Below are positions 1-7,141 of a stretch of 38,297 nucleotides of DNA, one piece after another. The stretch's first letter is position 1, and each line of letters begins with the position of its first letter. The stretch spans positions 1-38,297 of the forward strand of contig CANLCC010000020.1 in assembly GCA_947488815.1 (NCBI GenBank). The letters are read 5' to 3'. The DNA is from CAIQIA01 sp945861105 (GTDB taxonomy: Bacteria; Cyanobacteriota; Cyanobacteriia; PCC-6307; Cyanobiaceae). Below the pieces are notes generated by a model that did not search any database, was not told where the DNA came from, and was given only the letters and a program-made list of their open reading frames with translations. A program made the position numbers and the translations under genes.

Positions 1-98
1 AGCGCGTGTCCGGTTTCCGGGTGCGCATGCGCACCCACACCGGTCGCCGGGTGGTCAGGGCCCGCCGCCGCCGCGGCCGGGCGCGCCTGGCGGTCTGA
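1..98 (+). CDS. rpmH: 50S ribosomal protein L34, C-terminal part
   Basis: The first 98 bases hold the tail of L34, the small basic protein of the large ribosomal subunit. The readable frame starts at base 3 and gives RVSGFRVRMRTHTGRRVV, followed by an arginine-rich end closing in RARLAV and a TGA at 96-98. This is the characteristic L34 C-terminus. About 31 residues are visible and the N-terminal third lies outside the window. rnpA starts 21 bases downstream, the usual rpmH-rnpA pairing in bacteria. Confidence 0.95.
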   Translation, partial: RVSGFRVRMRTHTGRRVVRARRRRGRARLAV

Positions 99-119
99 GG
101 CCCGGGCTGTCTCGGCACG

Positions 120-542
120 GTGGTGCTGCCCGGCCCGTTCCGCCTGCGGGGACGCGGAGTGTTCGACCACCTCTACCGCCGCGGCCGGAGCCAGAGCCTG
201 GCCACGATGGTGCTGAAGGTGGCACCCCCCCGTCCTGAACTTCTGAATCCCCCCCAGCCCCAGCACGCCTCCACCTGCCGACTGGTGGTGGTGGTGAGCA
301 GCAAGGTGAGCAAGCGCGCCGTCGTGCGGAACCGGCTGCGGCGGCTGTTCCACGAAGCCTTCCGCCAACGGCAGCAGCGCAAGCCCCTGCCCGCCGCCTG
401 GCTGCTGCTCAGCCTCCGTCCCGGGGCGGCCGAGAGCGATCCGGCCGATCTCCTGAAACAATGGACGCATCTTCTGCATCTGTCGGGTCTGCTTGATGAC
501 GACGAGTTCCCCGGGATCCCTGAACGAGGACGTGTTCTATGA
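120..542 (+). CDS. rnpA: Ribonuclease P protein component
   Basis: This is the protein subunit of RNase P, which helps the catalytic RNA cut 5' leaders from precursor tRNAs. At 140 residues it is slightly longer than usual. The family signature is residues 60-79, SSKVSKRAVVRNRLRRLFHE, with the RNR core at 70-72. The N-terminus (LPGPFRLRGRGVFDHLYRRG) also fits the family. The start is GTG at 120; a second GTG follows at 123. The gene sits between rpmH and a PH-domain gene, and its last 47 bases overlap that next gene in another frame, which suggests translational coupling. Identification is firm; the exact start is likely. Confidence 0.93.
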   Translation: MVLPGPFRLRGRGVFDHLYRRGRSQSLATMVLKVAPPRPELLNPPQPQHASTCRLVVVVSSKVSKRAVVRNRLRRLFHEAFRQRQQRKPLPAAWLLLSLRPGAAESDPADLLKQWTHLLHLSGLLDDDEFPGIPERGRVL

Positions 543-930
543 AGGGGGCCCCGCCCGGGGCGACCTGATCTTCAACCTGGTGCTCGGGGCGACGCTGATC
601 GGTCTGCCCTTTGCCGTTGGCGCCGTGGTGCGGGCCCTGTGGCTGCGCTTCAAGGTGACCAGCCGGCGCGTGTCGGTGACCGGCGGCTGGCTGGGCCGCG
701 ACCGCACCCAGGTGAGCTACAGCCAGATCCGCGAGGTGCGCTCCGTCTCCCGGGGCCTGGGGGCCTGGGGAGACATGGTTCTGATCCTGAGGGATGGCAC
801 CCGTCTGGAGATGCGTGCCGTGCCCCGGTACCGCGAAATCGAGGCCTACATCACCCAACGGATGCCCTCCGCCGGTGGCAACGCCACCGAGGCTCCCTCG
901 GGATTCGGCGGCGACCGCGCCGCGGCCTGA
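496..930 (+). CDS. PH-domain (bPH2/YdbS-like) membrane protein
   Basis: This 144-residue protein has one hydrophobic segment (about residues 25-47, including LVLGATLIGLPFAVGAVV). A bacterial PH-like fold follows, seen in FKVTSRRVSVTGGWLGRD, the TQVSYSQIREV strand and DMVLILRDGTRLEMRAV. Such small PH proteins commonly lie between rnpA and yidC in cyanobacteria; their biochemical role is not established. I chose ATG 496 over TTG 493. The start lies inside rnpA, so the two are probably co-translated. Position next to yidC suggests, but does not prove, a link to membrane-protein insertion. Confidence 0.82.
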   Translation: MTTSSPGSLNEDVFYEGGPARGDLIFNLVLGATLIGLPFAVGAVVRALWLRFKVTSRRVSVTGGWLGRDRTQVSYSQIREVRSVSRGLGAWGDMVLILRDGTRLEMRAVPRYREIEAYITQRMPSAGGNATEAPSGFGGDRAAA

Positions 931-969
931 CCCCCTCCCCTCCGCTTCCGCCCCCCTGCTGCCCCCGCC

Positions 970-2106
970 GTGATCGGCTACATCTCCGACAACCTGCTTC
1001 TCCCGATTCTCGATTTCTTTTACGGGCTTGTGCCCAGTTACGGACTCGGGATCATTGCGCTCACCCTGGTCATCCGACTGGCCCTGTTCCCCCTCAGCGC
1101 CGGTTCGATCCGCAATGCCCGGCGCATGCGGATCGCCCAGCCGGTGATGCAGCAGCGGCAGACCGAAATCCGTTCGCGCTACGCCAACAACCCCCAGAAG
1201 CAGCAGGAGGAACTGGGGAAGCTGATGCAGGAATTCGGCAGTCCCCTGGCCGGCTGCCTGCCCCTGCTGGTGCAGATGCCCATTCTGTTTGCCCTGTTTG
1301 CCACCCTGCGCGGCTCACCCTTCGCCGACGTGCCGTACACCCTCAACATCAAGGTGGTGGACCCGGAGCAGGTGGCCGCTGTCGAAGCCAAACCCTTCGC
1401 CACCCCCAGCCATTCGATCTTCATCACCGAGACCGATCACGTGCCGGTGATCGCCAGCCTGTCTGCTGGCAACCGCCTGGGGGTGGGGGACAGCGCCACC
1501 GTGCAGCTGGCCACCCGCACGGGCGAATCCCTCGCGGCCGTGGAAGAGCGGCTGACCCCCAGCATCGATCTCACCCCCCAGTGGAGTGTCACCAAGGGTG
1601 AGGGGGTGGTCAGCGTCGCCCAGGACGGCACCATCACCGCGGTCGCCCCCGGCGACGCCACGGTGGAGGCCAAGATCCCCGGTCTGGCTGCCCGCAGCGG
1701 TTTCCTCTTCATCAAGGCGCTGGGTCAGGTGGGCTTCCTCACCGACGGCCAGGTGAACTGGGACATCGCCGGCCTGGTGGCAGGGTTCGGCCTGAGTCTG
1801 TTCCTGTCCCAGGTGCTGTCCGGCTGGGGCATGCCCGCCAACCCGCAGCAGGCCACGGCCAACCGCATCACCCCGGTGATGATCACGGGCATGTTCCTGT
1901 TCTTCCCCCTGCCGGCGGGCGTGCTGCTCTACATGGTGGTGGCGAACGTCTTCCAGGCCCTGCAGACGTTCCTGCTGATCCGCGAACCCCTGCCGGACAA
2001 CCTGCAGACGATCCTCGATCAGCAGCTGGCCCAGCAGACGGTGGTGGCCGATGCCGCCGCTGTGAGCAGCGAACGGCTCCCCTTTGAACCCCGCGGCAAG
2101 CGCTGA
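970..2106 (+). CDS. yidC: Membrane protein insertase YidC/Alb3
   Basis: This insertase places proteins into the plasma and thylakoid membranes, alone or with Sec. The 378-residue protein has the YidC core. A first hydrophobic segment ends in LVIRLALFPL, whose arginine near residue 36 is the groove arginine of the family. A basic cytosolic loop follows (IRNARRMRIAQPVMQQRQ), then LAGCLPLLVQMPILFALF, and two late membrane helices around 1760-1975. Between helices 2 and 3, about residues 126-245 form a soluble insert whose second half resembles a Big_2 Ig-like fold (VSVAQDGTITAVAPGDATVE). The start is GTG 970. It lies 39 bases after the PH-domain gene and 6 bases before the DUF177 gene, so all are probably one operon. 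Confidence 0.95.
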   Translation: MIGYISDNLLLPILDFFYGLVPSYGLGIIALTLVIRLALFPLSAGSIRNARRMRIAQPVMQQRQTEIRSRYANNPQKQQEELGKLMQEFGSPLAGCLPLLVQMPILFALFATLRGSPFADVPYTLNIKVVDPEQVAAVEAKPFATPSHSIFITETDHVPVIASLSAGNRLGVGDSATVQLATRTGESLAAVEERLTPSIDLTPQWSVTKGEGVVSVAQDGTITAVAPGDATVEAKIPGLAARSGFLFIKALGQVGFLTDGQVNWDIAGLVAGFGLSLFLSQVLSGWGMPANPQQATANRITPVMITGMFLFFPLPAGVLLYMVVANVFQALQTFLLIREPLPDNLQTILDQQLAQQTVVADAAAVSSERLPFEPRGKR

Positions 2107-2112
2107 GCCACC

Positions 2113-2631
2113 GTGACCCAGTCCCCGAGCCTGAGGCCGGTGCCGGTGCCCGACCTGCGGCTGCTGCCTGACGGGCGCCGCTGGACCGTCGCCCAGCGGC
2201 TGCAGGAGCTTCAGAGCCTTGAACCGGTCTGCGGTTGGCTGCAGGTGTGGCATCACGGCAGTCAGCTGCTGGTGCGCGGCGAGGCCTCAACGACCATCGA
2301 GCGCCCGTGCGATCGCTGCCTCCAGCCTGTGGCCGTGGCCCTGGTGGCCAAGGTCGAGGAATGGATCGGTCTCGAGGACCCTGGCGACAGCGGCGAGGCA
2401 CCGGTGGAGATTGTGCTGGACGGCGGCAACGAACTGCCCCTCGACAGCCTTGACCCCCAGGGCAGCTTTGATCCCGAGCACTGGCTCTTTGAGCAGCTCA
2501 GCCTGGTGCAGCCCCTGCGCTGCCTCTGCCGCGACGACTGCCCGGGGCTGCTGGCCGACCCGGGAACGGTTCAGCCCCTGGACCCCCGCTGGCAGGCCCT
2601 GCGGACCCTCCAGAGCCCCGACGATTCATGA
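2113..2631 (+). CDS. YceD/DUF177 family protein
   Basis: This 172-residue protein belongs to the YceD/DUF177 family. Members have been linked to 23S rRNA and ribosome assembly in bacteria and chloroplasts, but the biochemistry is unclear. Visible support is the cysteine pattern: C66-x2-C69 in RPCDRCLQPV and C137-x-C139-x3-C143 in LRCLCRDDCPGL, a probable metal-binding set. An acidic central region lies between them. The start is GTG 2113, six bases after yidC. Its TGA overlaps the ATG of the next gene as ATGA, so it is translationally coupled to ycf46. Confidence 0.85.
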   Translation: MTQSPSLRPVPVPDLRLLPDGRRWTVAQRLQELQSLEPVCGWLQVWHHGSQLLVRGEASTTIERPCDRCLQPVAVALVAKVEEWIGLEDPGDSGEAPVEIVLDGGNELPLDSLDPQGSFDPEHWLFEQLSLVQPLRCLCRDDCPGLLADPGTVQPLDPRWQALRTLQSPDDS

Positions 2632-4127
2632 CGGCCTGGGTGACCCAGCTGGATCTGCTCATCCGCAGCCGCACCCCCATCCTCTGGATCCGGCAGCAGG
2701 AAGAGGAGCGACTGCTGCGGCTTCTCGGCGAGGTCGCCCGCGGGCTCGACCAGCGCCCGCTGCTGCGCTGGGACGTGGTGGCCGGCCTGCAGGGGTTGCC
2801 CAACCATGCAGGCAAGGCGGCCCGCCAGCCGCTGCAGGCCCTGGATCTCTTCGACCTGCTGCCGGACCAGCAGCCCGCCCTGCTGCTGCTGCTCGACTTC
2901 CATCGGTATGTCGAAGACAGCGCCGTCTGCCGGCGCCTGCGCAACCTGGCCGTTGACCTGCGACGCCAGGGACGGACCCTGCTGATCTCGGCCCCCGAGG
3001 CCCAGCTGCCCCGGGAACTGGAGGCCAGCGTCACGGTGCTGGACCTGCCCCTGCCCGACGCCGTCGAAATCCGCGGGCTGTTGCAGAGCCTGGCCCAGGC
3101 GGCGGGGGCGCCGCTGCCCGCTGACACCCTCGACACCCTGGCCAGCAATTGCCGCGGCCTGCCTGAACAACGCATCCGCCAGCTGGCAGCCCGCGCGCTG
3201 GTGCGCCATGGCGGCCTTGAGGCCGCCGACCTCGAGGACGTGCTGGAGGAAAAACGCCTGGCCCTGGCCCGCAGCGATCTGCTCGAGTACTGCCCGACCC
3301 AGGCCAGCCGGGCCGACATCGGTGGACTGGATCAGCTCAAGCAATGGCTGGAACGTCGGCGGGGAGCCTTCGGCGCCGAAGCCCGCGCCTACGGACTGCC
3401 TCCACCGCGGGGGGTGCTGCTCGTGGGCCCCCAGGGCACGGGCAAGTCCCTCACGGCCAGGGCCATCGCCCATGACTGGGCGATGCCGCTGCTGCGCCTC
3501 GACTTGGGCCGCCTGTTCGCGGGGCTGGTGGGGGCCAGTGAAGCCCGCACGCGCGACATGATCCGCATGGTGGAAGGCATGGCCCCCTGCATCCTCTGGA
3601 TCGACGAAATCGACAAGGGCTTCGGGTTTGATGGCCGCAGCGACGGCGGCACCAGCCAGCGGGTGCTGGCGACCCTGCTCACCTGGATGGCCGAGAAGAC
3701 CAGCCCGGTGTTCGTGGTGGCGACGGCCAACGCCATCGATCGCCTGCCGGCGGAACTGCTGCGCAAGGGCCGCTTCGATGAAATCTTTCTGCTCGACCTG
3801 CCCAGCGCCGACGAACGGCGGCAGATCCTTGATCTGCAGCTGCGGCGCCGACGGCCCGACCATGGCCTGCCCCTCGACACCCTGGTGGACCGCTGTGAGG
3901 GGTTCTCGGGGGCGGAGCTGGAGCAGATCGTGCTGGAGGCGATGCTGACGGCCTTCAGCGAAGGACGGGAATTCGAGGAGGCCGACCTGGTGGCGGCGGC
4001 CAGCGATCTGATTCCCCTCAGCCGCACGGCACGGGAATCGCTGGCCGCCCTGCAGCGCTGGGCCGCCCAGGGACGGGCGCGACCGGCCGGAAGATTGCGG
4101 AGCTTTACGAACTCCCACGACGAGTAA
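2628..4127 (+). CDS. ycf46: AAA ATPase Ycf46
   Basis: This is a 499-residue AAA ATPase of the Ycf46 family, found in cyanobacteria and some red-lineage plastids. The N-terminal half starts LDLLIRSRTPILWIRQQEEE. The ATPase half has Walker A GPQGTGKS at 267-274 (K273), Walker B ILWIDEID with D326 and E327, sensor ATAN, and the LRKGRFDEIFLLDLP segment holding the arginine finger. Work in Synechocystis has linked Ycf46-like proteins to inorganic carbon use; I recall this rather than infer it from sequence. The gene overlaps the YceD gene by four bases (ATGA). A 68-base gap with no clear terminator follows. Confidence 0.9.
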   Translation: MTAWVTQLDLLIRSRTPILWIRQQEEERLLRLLGEVARGLDQRPLLRWDVVAGLQGLPNHAGKAARQPLQALDLFDLLPDQQPALLLLLDFHRYVEDSAVCRRLRNLAVDLRRQGRTLLISAPEAQLPRELEASVTVLDLPLPDAVEIRGLLQSLAQAAGAPLPADTLDTLASNCRGLPEQRIRQLAARALVRHGGLEAADLEDVLEEKRLALARSDLLEYCPTQASRADIGGLDQLKQWLERRRGAFGAEARAYGLPPPRGVLLVGPQGTGKSLTARAIAHDWAMPLLRLDLGRLFAGLVGASEARTRDMIRMVEGMAPCILWIDEIDKGFGFDGRSDGGTSQRVLATLLTWMAEKTSPVFVVATANAIDRLPAELLRKGRFDEIFLLDLPSADERRQILDLQLRRRRPDHGLPLDTLVDRCEGFSGAELEQIVLEAMLTAFSEGREFEEADLVAAASDLIPLSRTARESLAALQRWAAQGRARPAGRLRSFTNSHDE

Positions 4128-4195
4128 CGAACGGAGCCGGCCGTCAAGTGCTCCGCGACACCTCTCCCTAGGGTCTGACGAGTCACCGACCGGCC

Positions 4196-4366
4196 GTGTC
4201 CCTGCCTCCCCAGCGCTCCGAGCTGACCAATCAGCTGGCCGTCGCCGCCCTGGGGGCGGGAGTGGTGACCAGCCTTGCCGTGGCCCAGGGCCAGTCACCG
4301 CTCACGGCCCTCGGCATCACCCTGTTCTCCGCCATCGCCGCCGTCGCGGTGGGCCAGGTGCTCTGA
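4196..4366 (+). CDS. Small hypothetical membrane protein, 56 residues
   Basis: This short frame starts with GTG 4196 and begins SLPPQRSELTNQLAVAALGA. Two hydrophobic stretches follow, about residues 14-27 and 36-56, separated by AQGQSPLTA, so it could be a membrane hairpin. I do not recognise a named family. A hexamer TAGGGT at 4169-4174 fits the loose TAnnnT form of a -10 box upstream. Its TGA at 4364-4366 overlaps a CTG at 4363, the likely start of the PLP enzyme, which argues that it is real and translated. The alternative is a chance frame; the hydrophobic pattern and lack of other genes here favour a gene. Confidence 0.55.
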   Translation: MSLPPQRSELTNQLAVAALGAGVVTSLAVAQGQSPLTALGITLFSAIAAVAVGQVL

Positions 4367-5553
4367 GCCCCGATCCCACCGCCATCGACGCCCTGCGGGA
4401 CCAGCTGCCCGCCCTGAAGGGCAAGGTCTATTTCAACTACGGAGGCCAGGGCCCCCTGCCCGACGGCGCTCTGCGGGCGATGGTCGACAGCTGGCAAACC
4501 CTCCAGTCCCTTGGGCCCTTCGGCAGCGACGCCTTTCCCTGGATGGCGCGCGAGACCGCAGCTCTGCGCTCGACCCTGGCCCACTGGTGCGGCGTGTCCC
4601 CCGATCGTCTCGCCCTCACCGAAAACGTCACCGGTGGCTGCGTGCTGCCCCTGTGGGGGCTGCCCTTCCAGGCCGGAGAGCGGCTGCTGCTCTCCGATGC
4701 CGAGCATCCGGGGGTGGTGGCCGCAGCCCTCGAGCTGGCCCGACGTCACGACCTCACCATCGATCGTTTTCCAGTCCAGAGGGCCCGCAGCGCTGCGGAC
4801 GTGCTCCAGTCCCTCGAGGAACGGCTGCAGCCGCGCACGCGCCTCGTGGCCCTGTCCCACCTGCTCTGGAACACGGGGATGCCGATGCCCATCGAGGCGG
4901 TGGCCGACCGTCTGGCAGCGCATCCCCTGCACCCCTGGCTGCTGGTGGACGCCGCCCAGGCCATGGGCAGCCTGGCCCTGGGGTCAGTGCCCGACAGGGC
5001 CGACATCTATGCCTTCACAGGTCACAAATGGTGCTGCGGCCCCGAGGGCCTCGGGGGCGTGGTGCTGTCGCAGCGGCTGCTCGCGACGGCCAGCCCCACC
5101 CTGATCGGCTGGCGCAGCCTCGCCGATGAGGGCCAGGGGGGCAGCCCCTGGCATGCCGACGCCCGCCGCTTTGAAGTGGCCACCAGCTGCCTTCCGCTTG
5201 GTGCTGGACTGCGGGCCTCCCTGGCCGCCCTCGAAGGCTGCGGCAGCGACGTCGAACGGGAGACCGTGATCCGCCAGCGCAGCCAGCGGCTGTGGCAGGG
5301 GCTGCGCGATCGGGCGGAGATGGAGCCCCTGCTCCAGGAGTTCCCGCCGGCCAGCGGCCTCGTCAGTTTCACCGTCCCCGGCCATGATCCCCAGCGATTG
5401 GTGATGGCCCTGGCCCAACGGGGTCTGCACCTGCGCATGCTGGCCGATCCCCCCTGCCTGCGGGCCTGCACCCATGTGGTGACCACCGATGAAGAGATCG
5501 ACACCCTGCTCGAGCACCTCGACGCGCTGCTGGGCCCAGGTCGGACCTCCTAA
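4363..5553 (+). CDS. Class V PLP enzyme, cysteine desulfurase / C-DES-like
   Basis: This fold-type I PLP enzyme belongs to the NifS/SufS/C-DES superfamily, acting on cysteine or cystine. The PLP lysine is K222 (counted from 4363) in FTGHKWCCGPEGLGG. The cofactor aspartate lies in LLVDAAQAMGSLAL, and DAEHPGVVAAALELARRHD is typical of the family. Motif spacing resembles the cyanobacterial cystine C-S lyase C-DES more than SufS, but substrate cannot be fixed from sequence. The first ATG (4480) would remove 39 conserved-looking residues including KVYFNYGGQGPLPDGAL. No ATG, GTG or TTG lies in frame between the preceding stop and 4480, so I extend to CTG 4363, within CTGA shared with the upstream stop. 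From there the protein has 396 residues. Confidence 0.8.
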   Translation: MSPDPTAIDALRDQLPALKGKVYFNYGGQGPLPDGALRAMVDSWQTLQSLGPFGSDAFPWMARETAALRSTLAHWCGVSPDRLALTENVTGGCVLPLWGLPFQAGERLLLSDAEHPGVVAAALELARRHDLTIDRFPVQRARSAADVLQSLEERLQPRTRLVALSHLLWNTGMPMPIEAVADRLAAHPLHPWLLVDAAQAMGSLALGSVPDRADIYAFTGHKWCCGPEGLGGVVLSQRLLATASPTLIGWRSLADEGQGGSPWHADARRFEVATSCLPLGAGLRASLAALEGCGSDVERETVIRQRSQRLWQGLRDRAEMEPLLQEFPPASGLVSFTVPGHDPQRLVMALAQRGLHLRMLADPPCLRACTHVVTTDEEIDTLLEHLDALLGPGRTS

Positions 5554-5579
5554 GGTGACCACGTCCCGCCTGCTTCCTG

Positions 5580-5918
5580 GTGCCTGCTCACGGTCGGCGG
5601 TTTGTGCATCCCCTCGCCCGGATTGACCCCGGCGAAGAAGTCGGCGTGGTGCTCTGGAACGGCTTTGCCCTGGCGGAAGAACTGGTCGGCGATGCCCTGG
5701 AGGGCTCACGGCCTGACATCGAGTTCCGTCTGATCACCATCCTGCTCGGTTTTGGTCTGCCCCTGCGCCATGTGCGCGAGCTGCTGGCAGAGCAGGCCGC
5801 GGGCAATCACCAGGCCTTGCTGCGGCTGATCGAATACGTCGCCGACAGCCTCATGGAGGAGGGCGAAGATGAGGCCCCTGAACCGCACCTGGATGCGGAA
5901 GATGGCGTGAGGATCTGA
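5580..5918 (+). CDS. Conserved-looking hypothetical protein, 112 residues
   Basis: I do not recognise a named family. The protein is soluble, with an ordered middle (GEEVGVVLWNGFALAEEL, then IEFRLITILLGFGLPLRHV) and predicted helices ending in LLRLIEYVADSLMEEGEDE, followed by an acidic tail. Starts are GTG 5580 or GTG 5604; the second begins just before HPLARIDPGEE and is equally possible. It lies 26 bases after the PLP enzyme on the same strand, so it may share its transcript. Codon use and GC match the neighbours. Confidence 0.6.
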   Translation: MPAHGRRFVHPLARIDPGEEVGVVLWNGFALAEELVGDALEGSRPDIEFRLITILLGFGLPLRHVRELLAEQAAGNHQALLRLIEYVADSLMEEGEDEAPEPHLDAEDGVRI

Positions 5919-5968
5919 GGGCTTTGACCGCAGGTCATTTCTAGCCTGCGATCAGAGACTGACCTCCG

Positions 5969-6337
5969 ATGCTGCGTTCGCGACTGCCACTGGCCGGACT
6001 GGCGGCCCTCGTGCTGGCCCTGTCGGTGCCAGCCCTGGCCCAGGACCCTGGAGTGGCGACGCCGGGGGGAGGAACCCGGGACCCGGAGGCCGTCAAGGAA
6101 TCGCCCTATGCGGCCGCCAAGGATGGTGCCGAGACCCCGGTGGCTCCGGCTGGCGTGCCGGGGGGAGGCAAGGTGAATCCCGAAACGGTCAAGGAGTCCC
6201 CCTACGCCGCTGCCAAGGACACCGAACACAAGGTGCTGCGGCGTCCTGATCGGCAGCGGCTGTGGTGGCTGCTGCTGCCCAGTGGTCTCGCTGCATTGAT
6301 CTGGTCCTGGCTGCAACGCCAGGAGCAGGTGGGCTGA
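5969..6337 (+). CDS. Secreted, C-terminally anchored protein with a duplicated motif
   Basis: This 122-residue protein starts at ATG 5969 with a clear signal peptide (LAALVLALSVPALA, cleavage near residue 24). The mature part holds two copies of a module: PGGG, three residues, then PE-x-VKESPYAAAKD, at residues 32-52 and 64-84. A basic stretch (KVLRRPDRQR) and a hydrophobic helix at about 97-114 follow, so the repeats should face the periplasm or lumen with the C-terminus anchored. I know no function for this motif. It converges with aqpZ, with 12 bases between the two stops. Confidence 0.65.
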   Translation: MLRSRLPLAGLAALVLALSVPALAQDPGVATPGGGTRDPEAVKESPYAAAKDGAETPVAPAGVPGGGKVNPETVKESPYAAAKDTEHKVLRRPDRQRLWWLLLPSGLAALIWSWLQRQEQVG

Positions 6338-6349
6338 ATTGGCCGCGGA

Positions 6350-7096
6350 TCAGGCGTTGCCCTGGGGCTCCTCGAGCAGGTTGCGGTAGACCCAGCCAGC
6401 CAGCAGAGCCCCCACGATCGGGGCGACCCAGAACAGCCAGAGCTGGCCGATGGCATCACCGCCGATCCACACAGCCACACCGGTGCTGCGGGCGGGATTG
6501 ACCGAGGTGTTGGTGATGGGAATGCTGATCAGGTGAATCAGCACCAGGGAAAGACCGATGGGCAGGCCGGCAAAGCCGCTGGGAGCCCGTCGGTCGGTGC
6601 TGCCGAGAATGACGATGAGGAAAACGAAGGTGAGGATCACCTCGATGAGCAGCGCCGAGGCAAGGCCATAGCCGCCGGGGGAGTGCGCTCCGTAGCCATT
6701 GGTGGCCAGGGGATTGGAGCCCGCCAGTTCAAAACCGGCCCGACCCGAGGCAATGCCGTAGAGCAGGCCGCCGGCGATGGTGCCTCCCAGCACCTGGGCG
6801 GCGATGTAGGGAAGCAGGTCGCGGCTGGGGAAGCGGCCACCGGCCCAGAGGCCGAAACTGACGGCGGGGTTGATGTGGCAGCCGGAGATGTGGCCGATGG
6901 CGAAGGCCATGGTCAGCAGGGTCAGGCCGAAGGCGATCGAAACGCCCAGAAAGCCAAGGCCGAGGGGGTTCGCGGTGGGGGCGTCGTAGGGGAAGACGGC
7001 GGCCAGAACCGCGCTGCCGCAACCGCCGAACACCAGCCAGAAGGTGCCGAACAGTTCGGCAAGGAAGCGTCGAGAAATGGAAGGCCCCTGGGCCAT
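6350..7096 (-). CDS. aqpZ: Aquaporin Z, water channel
   Basis: This is a six-helix major intrinsic protein of 248 residues. Both pore motifs are present: NPA at 76-78 in GCHINPAVSFG and NPA at 200-202 in TNTSVNPARSTG. The selectivity residues fit a water-specific AqpZ, with H188 in LIHLISIPITNTS and R203 after the second NPA. The start is the ATG whose complement ends at 7096. It follows murE on the same strand after 45 bases, so it may be the last gene of the yidD-murE run. I see no glycerol-facilitator residues. Confidence 0.95.
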   Translation of the reverse strand: MAQGPSISRRFLAELFGTFWLVFGGCGSAVLAAVFPYDAPTANPLGLGFLGVSIAFGLTLLTMAFAIGHISGCHINPAVSFGLWAGGRFPSRDLLPYIAAQVLGGTIAGGLLYGIASGRAGFELAGSNPLATNGYGAHSPGGYGLASALLIEVILTFVFLIVILGSTDRRAPSGFAGLPIGLSLVLIHLISIPITNTSVNPARSTGVAVWIGGDAIGQLWLFWVAPIVGALLAGWVYRNLLEEPQGNA

Positions 7097-7141
7097 GGTG
7101 GCGAAGACACGTCAATTGGCGGACCTTACCGGCCGAAACGT

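Noticed and set aside
2571..4298. Minus-strand open frame of 575 codons opposite ycf46
   Set aside because: The opposite strand has clear Walker A and B motifs; this frame has none and is compositionally biased.
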